The notes under the pieces were generated by a model. The model made no database searches. It was not told the origin of the DNA and saw nothing but the letters and a program-made list of their open reading frames with translations. From positions 63,637 through 127,636 of the forward strand of contig KZ111184.1 in the NCBI GenBank assembly GCA_002077045.2: a stretch of 64,000 bases of DNA, written 5' to 3'. Below are positions 1-10,000 of the stretch, one piece after another (position 1 is the stretch's first letter; the number at the start of each line of letters is the position of its first letter). The translations under genes and the position numbers were made by a program. The DNA comes from Rachicladosporium sp. CCFEE 5018. Its lineage: Eukaryota > Ascomycota > Dothideomycetes > Cladosporiales > Cladosporiaceae.

Positions 1-666
1 CGTGAGCAGTTAGAAGGGCAAGGCAACCTCGCTGTCGACATAACCGAGCGGTGGATCTGCAAGGTGAAGAACTGTGATAACTACTCGCATCTGTGTTACT
101 GGGGAGTACGTGATTCAAGGGACTATCACCGTACCATCTATGCTCAGATCTTAACGCAATGGGCCCAGGCTATTCGCGATGGCACGCTTACTGCCGATGC
201 CCCTTCCGGTGGTATGATCCAGCAGATGGAGTCGGAGCATCGACGTAACGCGGTGAGGAGCGGTGGCAAGGAGTCGTCGAGTAGTAAGGCGGTTGCTCAA
301 ACGCCTTCAACGCACTTCAGCTTCGCTTTTGACAGTGATAAGAAGGTGGCAGCCAGACCTGCTGCAAATGAGGCTTCAACGTCGAGTCCAGTGCGGATGC
401 CGGCCTCTCAGAGCTCGTCGATAGAGCTAAGGGAGCAGTTCTTTGAGTGGTGTTGTGTTCAATCGACGTGGCGTGGTGAAGAAGCAGCTTTAGATCGGAT
501 GGCTTCGGTGTTTGCTGCAAATGGCTTCTCTGTAGATGGCATTGGCACAGCAGATCTTGCGGAGTGGAAGGATCTCGATCTAGCACCTGGCTATCGTCGT
601 CGTATGCGTAGATCAGTGAAGGAATGGTTGTTGCAGCGTGGTGTGAGAGTGTCGGACTCTGAGTAG
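1..666 (+). CDS. Unrecognised protein, 3' end only (5' end outside window)
   Basis: Frame 1 is open from the first base to a TAG at 664-666, giving 221 residues with no in-frame ATG before the conserved-looking start of the segment, so this is the C-terminal part of a longer protein. The first 60 residues hold a Cys/Trp-rich patch (WICKVKNC, then HLCYWG) followed by an amphipathic WAQAI segment. I associate this pattern with uncharacterised fungal proteins, some in repeated families, but cannot name it. The middle is Ser/Ala-rich and probably disordered. The last 65 residues (ELREQFFEWCC to the end) look like a small helical, SAM-like domain. It lies next to a transposase and could belong to a repeated element. 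Function unknown; an upstream intron cannot be excluded. Confidence 0.5.
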   Translation, partial: REQLEGQGNLAVDITERWICKVKNCDNYSHLCYWGVRDSRDYHRTIYAQILTQWAQAIRDGTLTADAPSGGMIQQMESEHRRNAVRSGGKESSSSKAVAQTPSTHFSFAFDSDKKVAARPAANEASTSSPVRMPASQSSSIELREQFFEWCCVQSTWRGEEAALDRMASVFAANGFSVDGIGTADLAEWKDLDLAPGYRRRMRRSVKEWLLQRGVRVSDSE

Positions 667-1154
667 GTAGAAGTCATGAATTTGACGTGTGCTACACCTA
701 AACTTCAGCACCCTGTAACATCACGAATACTTACTCAATCGACACTCGGATTGGTTCATATTGAAGCTAAGATTCAGCTCTATCAAGCCATATATCAATA
801 TGCTGGCTATCTTGCTATGCGGTGTAGCAATGCTGCAGGCTGTTAGTGCAAATTTGCTGCCTCAGGCTGTCGGATACAGCCGCCTGCAGCTTGGTAGCCC
901 CGAAGCTGCTCCGGATTTGAGGCAGCAATAGAGCCCTAACCTCACAACAGCGATAACATTGTCAATACTACACGTATGGATATGCGGTAAACTGCATTGA
1001 GATTCAGAGACTTATAGCTACATAATCATATGCTCAAAGGTGGCATATGTAGTGTAGTGCAGAAGTTGTGTCTACAGACTTGGCTGTTGCCTTAGGCACA
1101 CCAACTCTGAATTCGAGGACAGCGAGGTCTACGCAGTCGATATTGCACAACCAA
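667..1154. other. Gene-free spacer between the partial ORF and the transposase
   Basis: No supported gene. It holds a long hairpin-forming inverted repeat (854-928, listed separately) and probably the 3' flank and one end of the transposon. I could not identify the left terminal inverted repeat by eye. Confidence 0.4.
854..928. repeat. Nested inverted repeat able to form a hairpin
   Basis: The 11-mer TTGCTGCCTCA at 854-864 is matched by its exact reverse complement TGAGGCAGCAA at 918-928. Just inside the left arm there is a second inverted pair, GGCTGT and ACAGCC, separated by about 5 nt. Such structures occur in miniature transposons and at transposon ends; a transposase gene begins about 230 bp away. 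Confidence 0.5.
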
Positions 1155-2114
1155 CTATATCAACTCGTAACCGCTCTCGTTAAACCATCCCTCCGCACTC
1201 TGGCAGGCCACAGACTCGACAGCACGCAGAAGGAAGTCTCCAAAGCAAGGATAATGCTCCATCTCATCGACATGCCGACGGATCCACGCCTTCAACACAT
1301 TAAAGGACTGTTCGATAGGAGTCAGATCCGGTGAATACGGAGGCAAGAACTGGAGCTCCATGCCAGCCTCGACAATGGTCTCTACGAGGCCAACGGTGTG
1401 GTGGATCGACGCGTTATCCATCACAAAGATAGTGCCAGGCCCACACTGAGGGATAACTGTGGTGAGCATCCACTCGTTGAACAGCTCTGCAGTGATAGAG
1501 CCCTGTACAATAAGAGGATCTCGCAGGTAGCCATCGATCGAGAGAGCTGGCAACACACTCCATCGCTTGGTACGTTCGAGGAACTGGATATCGTGTGCTC
1601 GTTGGTTGATAGGACTCCAGCCGTACTTCCTATCACCTGTGCGAGGGCAACACGCGCTCTCGTCGATAAAGACCAGTTGGTGAATAGGCCAACCGAGCCG
1701 CCTTCCAAAGAAGCCAGCACGTAGCTCATCGGAGCGTTGATGCGCGATCTTTTTACTCACTTTACGACTCCACTGATGAGAGTGTAGCAACCGTGACACT
1801 GTAGCAGTCGACACTACCTTATCGAAGTCATCAAAGATGTACCAGGCCACCTCATCGAGATACGCCGTTGGGTGTTCATTCAGATACTCAAGAACTAGCT
1901 CCTCCTCATGCCTAGTCAAGATCTTATGCCGGCCTGCATTTGAGGCTCCTCCTGGTGGCCTTGGTGACCCAAACAACCTCCAATTTTGACGCCACTTCCT
2001 CACTCCGCTCGCACTCACACCATTGTCGGCGGCAACCTCCTCTACAGAGCGGCCCACCGTGAAGAGCTGGTGGTAGATCCGCGACATTATGTGATCCTCA
2101 AGAGGTGGAGGCAT
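1155..2114 (-). CDS. Tc1/mariner-type DDE transposase
   Basis: This encodes a DNA transposase of the Tc1/mariner (IS630-like) superfamily, which cuts and pastes its element at TA targets. The N-terminus has a helix-turn-helix (VEEVAADNGVSASGVRKWRQ) and a second DNA-binding helix region (YLDEVAWYIFDDF, TVSRLL). The catalytic core follows with LVFIDESA, then TIFVMDNASIHH, then LPPYSPDLTPIEQSF, which together hold the three acidic catalytic positions. I chose the ATG at 2114 (MPPPLEDH), giving 319 residues; an open frame extends upstream to 2219 but begins with an unlikely hydrophobic stretch. The frame is intact, so the element may be young. It sits just outside arm A of the inverted duplication. 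Confidence 0.88.
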   Translation of the reverse strand: MPPPLEDHIMSRIYHQLFTVGRSVEEVAADNGVSASGVRKWRQNWRLFGSPRPPGGASNAGRHKILTRHEEELVLEYLNEHPTAYLDEVAWYIFDDFDKVVSTATVSRLLHSHQWSRKVSKKIAHQRSDELRAGFFGRRLGWPIHQLVFIDESACCPRTGDRKYGWSPINQRAHDIQFLERTKRWSVLPALSIDGYLRDPLIVQGSITAELFNEWMLTTVIPQCGPGTIFVMDNASIHHTVGLVETIVEAGMELQFLPPYSPDLTPIEQSFNVLKAWIRRHVDEMEHYPCFGDFLLRAVESVACQSAEGWFNESGYELI

Positions 2115-2200
2115 GGTAGGCAGCAACACACGCTCTTCGACGACGACAGCGAGCACACAAACTAACAACACCTCAATCAGAGCCTTGGCAACAACATGAT

Positions 2201-2237
2201 TGACCTCAATGCAGCACAATGGGCACGATTGAGGTCA
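2201..2237. repeat. Subterminal inverted repeat beside the transposase 5' end
   Basis: TGACCTCAAT at 2201-2210 and ATTGAGGTCA at 2228-2237 are a perfect 10-bp inverted pair with a 17-bp spacer. A further CCTCAAT copy lies at 2171-2177. The position just upstream of the transposase start is where subterminal transposase-binding sites are found in Tc1/mariner elements. This role is inferred; the outer terminal repeats were not located. Confidence 0.45.
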
Positions 2238-2429
2238 CTGTCACCAAATTTACTATGAGGAGCACCTTAGCCTTCCCCGCAACCGAGCCGCAACCGACCG
2301 AGACAGGAAACTGCAAGGAGTGGTAGCGTCCTGCAGCGTAGATCTTCATGAAAGTCAATCAATTCCACTATTACACATTTACCCTCGAGGTTGAACCAAG
2401 CAGCAATTACGCTCCCAATCCTCGCCGCC

Positions 2430-3014
2430 ATGACTTCCTCCGCCCCCTCCCCTTCTCCCACAGAAGTCAAGCCAGTCTCCATCCTCTTCGTCTGCCTCGG
2501 CAACATCTGCCGCTCCACCATGGCCGAAGGCGTCTTCCGCTCCCTCACCCACTACGACACGCCATCCCGACACCCCCTCATAGCCAAGATCGATTCCTGC
2601 GGCACAGGTGCCTACCATACAAACTCTCAACCCGATCCGCGTACCCTCAGCGTCTTAGCCGAGCACGGCATCAAAGAATACAGACATAAGGCCAGGAAAT
2701 TGAGGGCGCCGAAGGACTTTGATGAGTTTGATTACGTGATCGGGATGGATGGGGAGAATATGGCTGATTTGGAGGAGGCGGATCGGAGAGAGATTGCTAG
2801 TGGCGAGGAGCCTATCACGGGGAGATTGAGGTTGTTCGGGTTGTTTGGTGGGAAGGATGAGGATGAGGAGGTGGGGGATCCGTATTATGGGGGCCGGGAT
2901 GGGTTTGAGGTTGCGTATGAGCAGGTTGTGAGGTGTGGGAAGGGGTTATTGGAGCATATTGAGGAGAGGGCCAGGAGTAGAGGGTGGAAGGAAGAGACTC
3001 AAAAGGCAGCATGA
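2430..3014 (+). CDS. Low-molecular-weight protein tyrosine phosphatase, copy A
   Basis: This is a cytosolic LMW-PTP (LTP1/ACP1 family) that removes phosphate from tyrosine residues and small aryl phosphates through a cysteinyl-phosphate intermediate. The P-loop C-X5-R signature is at residues 22-28 (CLGNICRS), and the catalytic general acid is Asp150 in GDPYY. The start at 2430 has a good context (gccgccATGA) and matches the start and 194-residue length of copy B; an upstream in-frame ATG at 2391 adds 13 residues absent from copy B. It is a single exon. The residue after the P-loop RS is Thr30, where copy B and most family members have Pro. Converges with the GDSL esterase gene, 97 bp away. 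Confidence 0.93.
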   Translation: MTSSAPSPSPTEVKPVSILFVCLGNICRSTMAEGVFRSLTHYDTPSRHPLIAKIDSCGTGAYHTNSQPDPRTLSVLAEHGIKEYRHKARKLRAPKDFDEFDYVIGMDGENMADLEEADRREIASGEEPITGRLRLFGLFGGKDEDEEVGDPYYGGRDGFEVAYEQVVRCGKGLLEHIEERARSRGWKEETQKAA

Positions 3015-3111
3015 AGCTACATTATCCCGCCCTGTCACCAGTCGGTCGTTACCGACGACAATATGGACTGTACTCGAATCCCCACCCTTGACTGATGGAC
3101 GCCAATAGCAC

Positions 3112-4271
3112 TCAGCTGAGCTGCTGCACGATCTCTTGCGCCGTCACGTTCATCATCCGAAAGGTCGGGTGCAGGCTGTTGAGCCAGAAGTACTCGTCCA
3201 CAGAGTATGTACAGCTTGCATTGAACGTGTACCAAGTTGGCGTACCGTTCATGTCTACGACAGTGTCAGCACGCAAATTCGGACGCGACTACCAAGGAGA
3301 TCAGACTCACAAGCATCGCAATACCCCGTCGTATTCTTGTACGGCGCGGTCTCGACATGACTGGCCGGATCATCAAGCACCTGCGTAAACGCCGCATTCG
3401 TATCGAACACAAACGCCGTAGCATCCTTATACGACTTCGTCAAATTGGCAGCCAGAGCAGTCACATTCGCGTTCCACGCCGTAATCGCCACCTTCTCCGC
3501 CGACTGACTAGCAGAGCCCTGCGCAGCCGTCAAAGGACTCCGATCGACTGGCGGCACATTCAAGAACAGAAAGTTCCTCGCTCCGGTGCCGTACAGCGTA
3601 TCGACGAGAGAAGCATACACCTCAAACTCCGCGGCGAAGATATCACTGCTGTTGCTGCGGTAATACGCGTTCCCCACATCGTTGATCCCAAGGAAAAGCG
3701 CGAACAGCGTATCCTCACTCCCCCACTCAAACTCCGCCGGCTTCCCAGCATACAGCGGCAAATACTCCGTCTCCACCTGCTCCTTCAAGCTCAGCACAGT
3801 CGGCAAGTAGGGTGCCACGAGTGCGCTGTCGACCGTCGCACCGCCATAAGCGAGATTGATGGTCTTGATGAAGGACTGATTGTACGTCGTCGTTAGGAAG
3901 TCAACCCAGTTCGGGCCGTTAGTGGCTGTGTAGCCTGGGTATGGGGGGTTTCCGAGGGGGTTCGAGGGGTTTGGCTGCGGGCCGGAGACGTTGAAGCCAG
4001 TTGTTGTGTAGGAGTCGCCGAAGACTATCATGTGGCTGATCGCCGACCAGCCATGCCAGTAGGTGGCGTTAGGTGATGGGGAGGGTGACGGGGTCGAGGA
4101 TGAGGGTGTTGAGGTTGAGGATGATGGACAGGAGGGCTGAATGGTGTGCGTGTGGGTTTTGGTGCGCCAGTGGGTTTCGGGAACGTGTTTGGTCACTGTC
4201 ACTGTCTTGGTGGCATGGCTGATCGAAAAGCAAGCAGTGAGGGCCGTCAGACTGAGCGTATGTGATTTCAT
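3112..4271 (-). CDS. Secreted GDSL/SGNH esterase (CE16-like), copy A
   Basis: This is a secreted SGNH-fold hydrolase resembling fungal carbohydrate acetylesterases of family CE16 and GDSL lipases; the substrate cannot be told. Exons are 4271-3311 and 3254-3112 (minus strand), with a 56-nt intron (gtgagt...cgtag), giving 367 residues. An N-terminal hydrophobic signal peptide (MKSHTLSLTALTACFS) is followed by a Ser/Thr/Pro-rich linker and the catalytic domain. That domain has block I FGDSYT with the nucleophile Ser near residue 87, block II GGATVDSA, block III GINDVGN, and block V in exon 2 (WLNSLHPT) with the catalytic His. The DxxH Asp is replaced by Asn-Ser in both copies, as I recall for some fungal members. 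Several N-glycosylation sequons are present. Start chosen at MKSH by agreement with copy B. Confidence 0.9.
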
Positions 4272-4868
4272 TTTCGAAGTCAAGATTTAGGAAAGTAGAG
4301 AGCAGAAACGTGAAAGGAAGTCTTCTGTACTTACGTGGTATATGTAGACTTCGCTTGGAGAGATCGTCCTTGTCTCCGCAAGATCGGCTTGCAAGGCTTC
4401 TGTATGCTTGACATTTCACCATTCATTGCCGTGACCCGCAGACTTTGTCTGTTGGAGAGTGCACGTCGACGTCTGTCGTCGAAGTCAGAGCAGAGATGTG
4501 GGTCCGCATCCGGAATGCCAGCCTCCGGGCTACGAACAGCAAGACGGGAAGCATCTAGCTAAGTACATGTACGTAGACAAAGTTATATTTCTCCGTGAAC
4601 GTCGACCAGGTCCTCCAATCGCCCGCTTCCCTCGACGGGAAGAGTACCTTGCCTAAGCAACGATCAAGCATGCCATCCCAGGAGCATGGTCTAACAGAGG
4701 AGCAGCGAGACATCTTCTCTTCGACCTAGCAGCTTTAGGACAATTATGGCGGCGATACTGGCAGGTCCACGAGTATTTTGGGCTGTTTAGAAGCCTGCAG
4801 GTAGAGTTAGGGGCGGGTCCGCCACCCGCCCACTACACTGGCCTCAAGCATGGCTGCATCACTCTCAT
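4272..4868. other. Spacer upstream of the GDSL esterase, copy A
   Basis: This holds the promoter and 5' leader of the GDSL gene (reading left) and the 3' flank of the F-box-like gene. A TATA-like GTGGTATATGTAG lies at about 4334-4346. No other gene is supported. The homologous spacer in arm B is 27988-28605. Confidence 0.4.
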
Positions 4869-5848
4869 TCAAAATCCCATCCGCCTCATCCCACCCTTCA
4901 ACGCCTCGCCTTTGACAACTATGACCGTCACCTCGTCGCTCACATCATCGAATACCGTTCCACTAAGCACCTCCCACATCTTGCTTGTGTTCTCACAGAT
5001 CCTGCACTCCATCTTTGCGGCGAATGAGCGGCGAAGGGTCGAGATGAGCGTCGGTGTGTGAGAGTGCAGTTGCCGCCATTCTATGGTGGTAATTTCACGA
5101 TCGAGCGCCCTGGTCCCACGCGTCAGCAACAAGTTTTGGCAGTTCGCTGGATGTAAGATGCTTACCACACCGCCCAACCCGGCTCATCACAGTTTTGTGC
5201 CCTTCCGGCTCGTAGCAACGACACGAAGAAGTCTGGTCCATGCTGTAACAACATCTCCTCGAAAGCCAGCTCGATATCTACCCGCGCTTCTGCATCCCCT
5301 TTGCTGTACGATCCGTTGATCGGCTCCGGCCCATGACATCGTAGCACCTTGACAGAGCTATGGAGCGTAAAGAACAAAGGTGCGAGGCTAGTCGCAGGCA
5401 GAGCGTTCAACAGATCGGTCCGCGTATCATGCGCAGAGCAGTCTTGCAGTCTGTAGAGCAGTAGAGTGCCGAGTTTGTAAATAGTGAGCCACCGGTCGCG
5501 TATCCAGGCAAGATCGGCATTGCCAGTCGTCAATCTCGGCCAGAGGTCTGAGAGGCCTGAGATCGTATCTAGTCGGCTGTGCAGCGTAGACAAGCCGGTG
5601 TATGACTGTGAGAGGCCTGGGAAGCTGGCAATGGTCGACTTAGTGTACTGTATACCACGAATTGCGTTTACGAGACTCTTTTCGTGGCTTGCGATCGCTG
5701 ACTCGAAGGTTGAGCTAATCTTGCGGAGGGTTTGGAATTGTGAGGGAGAGAAGGGGACGTGAGGAATGATTTCGAGGATTATCTCGACGGGTAGCGAGGT
5801 GAGCATTACGCCTAGATGTTCATGCTCACGCATGTCTGGCCTGGCCAT
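4869..5848 (-). CDS. F-box-like protein, copy A
   Basis: Exons are 5848-5166 and 5109-4869 with a 56-nt intron (gtaagc...accag), giving 307 residues, the same length and intron position as copy B. The N-terminus has an F-box-like helix set (LPVEIILEIIPHVPF, then RKISSTFESAI), which in other proteins binds Skp1 and recruits targets to SCF ubiquitin ligases. The rest shows no repeat domain that I recognise; a CRICENTSKMW patch lies in exon 2. The ATG at 5848 was chosen because it aligns with copy B; an open frame continues upstream to 6001 but is not conserved as a start. This gene pair differs far more between the arms than its neighbours do. The F-box call is from motif shape only. Confidence 0.78.
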
Positions 5849-7049
5849 GGTATCGCAATGAGATGCTGGATGTAGAGATTGGAAAGGATTATTATTGGAT
5901 ATGATTATTAGGAAACAAATGTACCTTGATGAACATACTGCGATGGCTTTTGGAAGACGAAACACCTTGATGGTTGAGATGCAGGCTTGAGACAGGGCCA
6001 TTGGTGACTTCTCTCTTTGCAGTTGCTGGGCTGCTCTCGTTTGGCGTAGCGACTCCCGATCTCGTAACTTGCTGAGGTCAGCGAATATGTAATCGTGTTC
6101 GCTGACTACACACGACGAGTCTCACGGGCAGGCCTGATCAGTCAACAATCACCGTTGGCCGCCGACATGATATCACTCTGCGTCCCGGGTGCCAGACGTC
6201 ATGTTGCGTGAAACTAGTTGTATGAGGTATATCACACGAAGGGATCCCGTTGCCTGTGAGTGGAAGCTTGGAGTGTTGTATGACAAGACCGTTGCAGCTA
6301 CGTTCGGGCTACCGAAGGATCCTACCTCCAAGTCTTGTGTGCAGTAACATTGCCCAGGTGGGTCTCTGGAGAGCGTCTCGGCTGGATCGAATGCCATGAT
6401 CGTCAAACCCGATGGCCAACACGGTGGCATCGTGACCACGAAGGAGACCAGATGTGTTTGATGGGAACAAAGCCGCGTGCAGGTGGTGTATTCGAGGTCC
6501 CTCCCAGCAGTAGTGTGGCAGTACCTCCCGTCCAGTAGGCGACTCGATGGCGACCACCAGCTATAAGGTACGCTTCAAAGTCGAACGGTATATGTCTTTA
6601 CATTGTCATGGTCGTCGTAAACGTCCATTATTTATTACCCTGACCCTACCGCCGCAGAGCAATGAATCAATATTCGGCACGCCTCGGCCCCGTGTCTTTA
6701 AGCTCGCGCCGCAGAGTGACGCAGCGCCACAAATGATCGCCGCAAGGACAAGCTATCTCCGGGGAGAGTGACGGCGGAGCGGGACAGCGACATCACCTCA
6801 TACTTACACCCTCCGTATCAGCTGCCACCTCATTGTTACTCAACGATACATCATTCCAAGGAATCTGTAACAGCTTACGTTGCGCAGTCCCTCGCGCAAC
6901 ACTCGACAAGCCAATCCCGCGGCGTGTGTCGACTTTAGCTTTTGCTATGATGTCGGCGCGACAGCAATAATACCAGGATCCACTACCGGCTGCCAATCTA
7001 CGAAGTACATACCCAGAAGCCGGCGAGCTTCGCATTATTCTTCTTCGAG
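5849..7049. promoter_or_regulatory. Divergent promoter region between F-box-like and Seg1-like genes, copy A
   Basis: This 1.2-kb region separates two genes reading away from each other and is well conserved with 25809-27007 in arm B. Several overlapping short frames are open in both copies (for example 6173-6439 and 6309-6557, minus strand), but they overlap one another and none has coding signatures I can defend. It may carry long 5' leaders or shared regulatory sites. Confidence 0.45.
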
Positions 7050-10000
7050 ATGCCAAACATGTTCTCCCGACGGCCACGAGGCAACTCGACGACGCCGGTA
7101 AGTTCCCCATTGAAGCTCTACACGCGCCGGAAGACGAGATGAATGCGATGGAAATGCACAACAGAATATTGTACTGACAAGAGATGACCAGCCGATCGAC
7201 CGGAGCACAGCCAATGCCGCCGCCGTCGCTGCTGGCGCAGCATTTCGAACGCGAGCCTCATCAGTCGGTCCCCTTTCCTCTGCCGCGGCAGCCGCAGCGC
7301 TCAGATCGCATACCACTTCCCCCGAGCCTGTCGGCAATGTTCAGACCAAGCGGATGGTGCGGAGAGGATCTGGCTCATCGACAAACAGTACCGGAGTCAT
7401 TGGCAGCAGCACACGAGGTGGAGTGGGTAGAGGAGGGCTGCAAAGAAGAGACAGTAGCGGGTCCATGACAGAGCGGACGTTTCGATCGAACTCACCCGGA
7501 CGCCCTGCAGATGTAGTTCCTGCTGCGCCTGACGCGCCGCCTGTGCCGTATCTGCCGCAGAGCATGCGTGGAGGACATCAACGATCAGCTAGTCAAGAGC
7601 CAGTCGCACGCGTCATGTCACCTACACCGCGTGGGAATAGAGGCGTAAGCGTGGATCGCGGGAATATGCCAACGCCAGTCTCGACGCGTAGATCAAATCG
7701 CCTGTCTGAGGTGCCCGAAACAGAACGCGATGATGCCTCTCCGAACTCGGTCAACTTCTCGAGGCCGCGATCGACAATGGGTAGCCCTACGACTCAGAAG
7801 CCGGTCCACTCAAGCGGATCATGGTTCACGCAGGCTGCTGGAACGCAGGACATGAGCTCCGTCAAGCCGCCAATACGACCGACGAGTGCGCAAGGGCTGC
7901 AGCAATATGAAGCATCTGGGATACAAAGCAATCTGGCATCAACCGCTAATCGGCCTGTCAAGAAGCGCCAGGATGTTCAGAGTTCGCAGGGCAGCCACTT
8001 CGCACAAGCTAATGGGTCCGTGTCCAACCCTACAACTACCGCAATGGATACAGCCGACACGATCATGGTATACGATCCGAATAGCCGCAAGTTCGTCTCG
8101 AAACCACGGCCGAAAGACTATGCGCCACCTCGTGCACAATCGCCAGTGCAAAGCAGAGGCCCAGGCCCGCCACCTGGTGTCTATGATCCGAGCAGTCGAA
8201 CCATTACCCCGAAGCCGCCTGCAGCACGTCAACAATCATCCGAGTCCCTCAGAAGTCTCCCCAAAACTAGACCAAATATCCCTCCTGTCGTCACAACACC
8301 ACTTCCACCTCCTCGGAACCCGGCTCGAGTGTCTTCGCCAGAACCGATGCCGGCTTCACCTCGTGCGATGGGCTTTCTCCAGCATCAGCCTTCTATCGTG
8401 CGCGAGGAGCCAGAAGCTGAATCAGCCGCCGAAGCATCCACTGCGCAACCCACCAAGACATCTCCGTCAAGCAACACTATCAACACATCGGCTGGACCCG
8501 CAAAGCGATACGTTGCACCTGCTGTGGCCCACAAGCGATCCGAAAGTCTGGACGTGCCACGCTCTGCATCTGACACATCGACCCGAGGCAGAGGCAATTC
8601 ACAGAGCCCATCAAGGACGACACGGTTCTCGGCAACTCCGGTGCTTGACGGAGTCAGACATGAGCCGCATAGGGGCGTTTCACCTGCCAAGTCCGCAATG
8701 AAGCACTCGCCTTCTTCGTCGATACGAGAGGCTTCGCCTACTGTGATGATGTCTCCAAGCAGCGGAAGAGCTTGGAGCGAGTCTTCCGAGGACGGACTGC
8801 CAAAGAAGAAGAAGAACGCAAGGGTCAGCTTTGACGAGCAGCCGCATGAACTTGGCAAACAAATTGCTCCAGCGCAGCCGAAAGCGATTGGTCGCGAGCG
8901 ATCGCCCGCGTTGGATAACGACATGGAAGAGCTGATGAAGCCTCGGCCTGCGTTGCCGTCCTTCGGGAGTGTGCGCAGAGGGCAACCCGAAGCACCCGTC
9001 AAAGTCACTGAGCGGCCCCCTGCGCGGCATGAAGCAAGCAGCGACCAGATTGTCGGAGCCATTATCGCTGGTGATGCAGCACGAAAGCAAGCAGCGAACG
9101 AGCCATTGCCGCCTGAGGTGACTTCGAAAGAGGGTCCGAGTTACCACAGTGACGAGAGCGAGGATGAGATGCCACTGTCAGGTCCTGCTGTTGCTACGTC
9201 AAACGCAGAGTCTACCGTTCCGGCACCTGTTGCCAAAGACTTCGCCACTCAGCAGTCAGCCCCGGCAGATTCTAAGGAAGAAGCGATACCTGCTATCAGC
9301 TTACAACCGCCCACTCCAGGCATCGAGGAGGAGGCGAAGAAGCTTGGCGGTGCATCGCCTCCCGCCACACCACAACCACGTCCACGCTCTTCGTTCGAGG
9401 AGTTCGCAGTACCCGGCAGCTGGGGCAAAGACGTCGAGGAGCCCGAGACTGTCAAGGCTGCCGCGGTCCCTCCACCAAGCATGCCTTCACCGATCGAGTC
9501 TGCGAAGCTGCAAGAGCTTGCCAGCCAGCGTGCAGCTGCTTTCGTAGCCGCTCCTGCTCCTGCCAACGGCGTGCCAGATCGGACAGTACCAGATCTTAGC
9601 GATATCGACGAGACCGAGTCAGATGACAGTGCGGCATTCAGCGACGCCGCAGAAGACTTCTCAGATCAGGAAGGCGGATTCGCGTCGCTCGATGCTATGG
9701 TTAAAAGTCCACCGCCGACGTCACCAATCCTTGCGAAGTCACCGACATCACCTACCGAGAGTCCTTCAGTCCGGCAAGCAGCGAGAAAGGGTGTCGTAGC
9801 CGACGAGAGCGATGTCGTTACGCCTACTGGAGATTGGACAAATGCCACTGCGTACTGGTCCAAACTAAGCAGGCAGCAGCGCGAACAGATTGAGCGTGCG
9901 CACATGTCGTCGGACGATGAGATGACGCCTCGTGCAGCTGCGCAGAAGCCGAAGAAGAAGAAGAGTGCACTCAAGCAGAGTCCAACACCCATCATGACCA

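Noticed and set aside
6173..6557. Two overlapping minus-strand ORFs conserved in arm B as possible genes
   Set aside because: They overlap each other in different frames in both copies, and conservation of the whole region explains why both remain open. No domain or splice structure was found.
7050..7140. Exon 1 of the Seg1-like gene read through without splicing (ending KLYTRRKTR and a stop)
   Set aside because: It would be a 30-residue peptide unconnected to the long frame. The donor, tactgac branch site and acceptor join the frames cleanly, and exon 1 differences between copies are synonymous.
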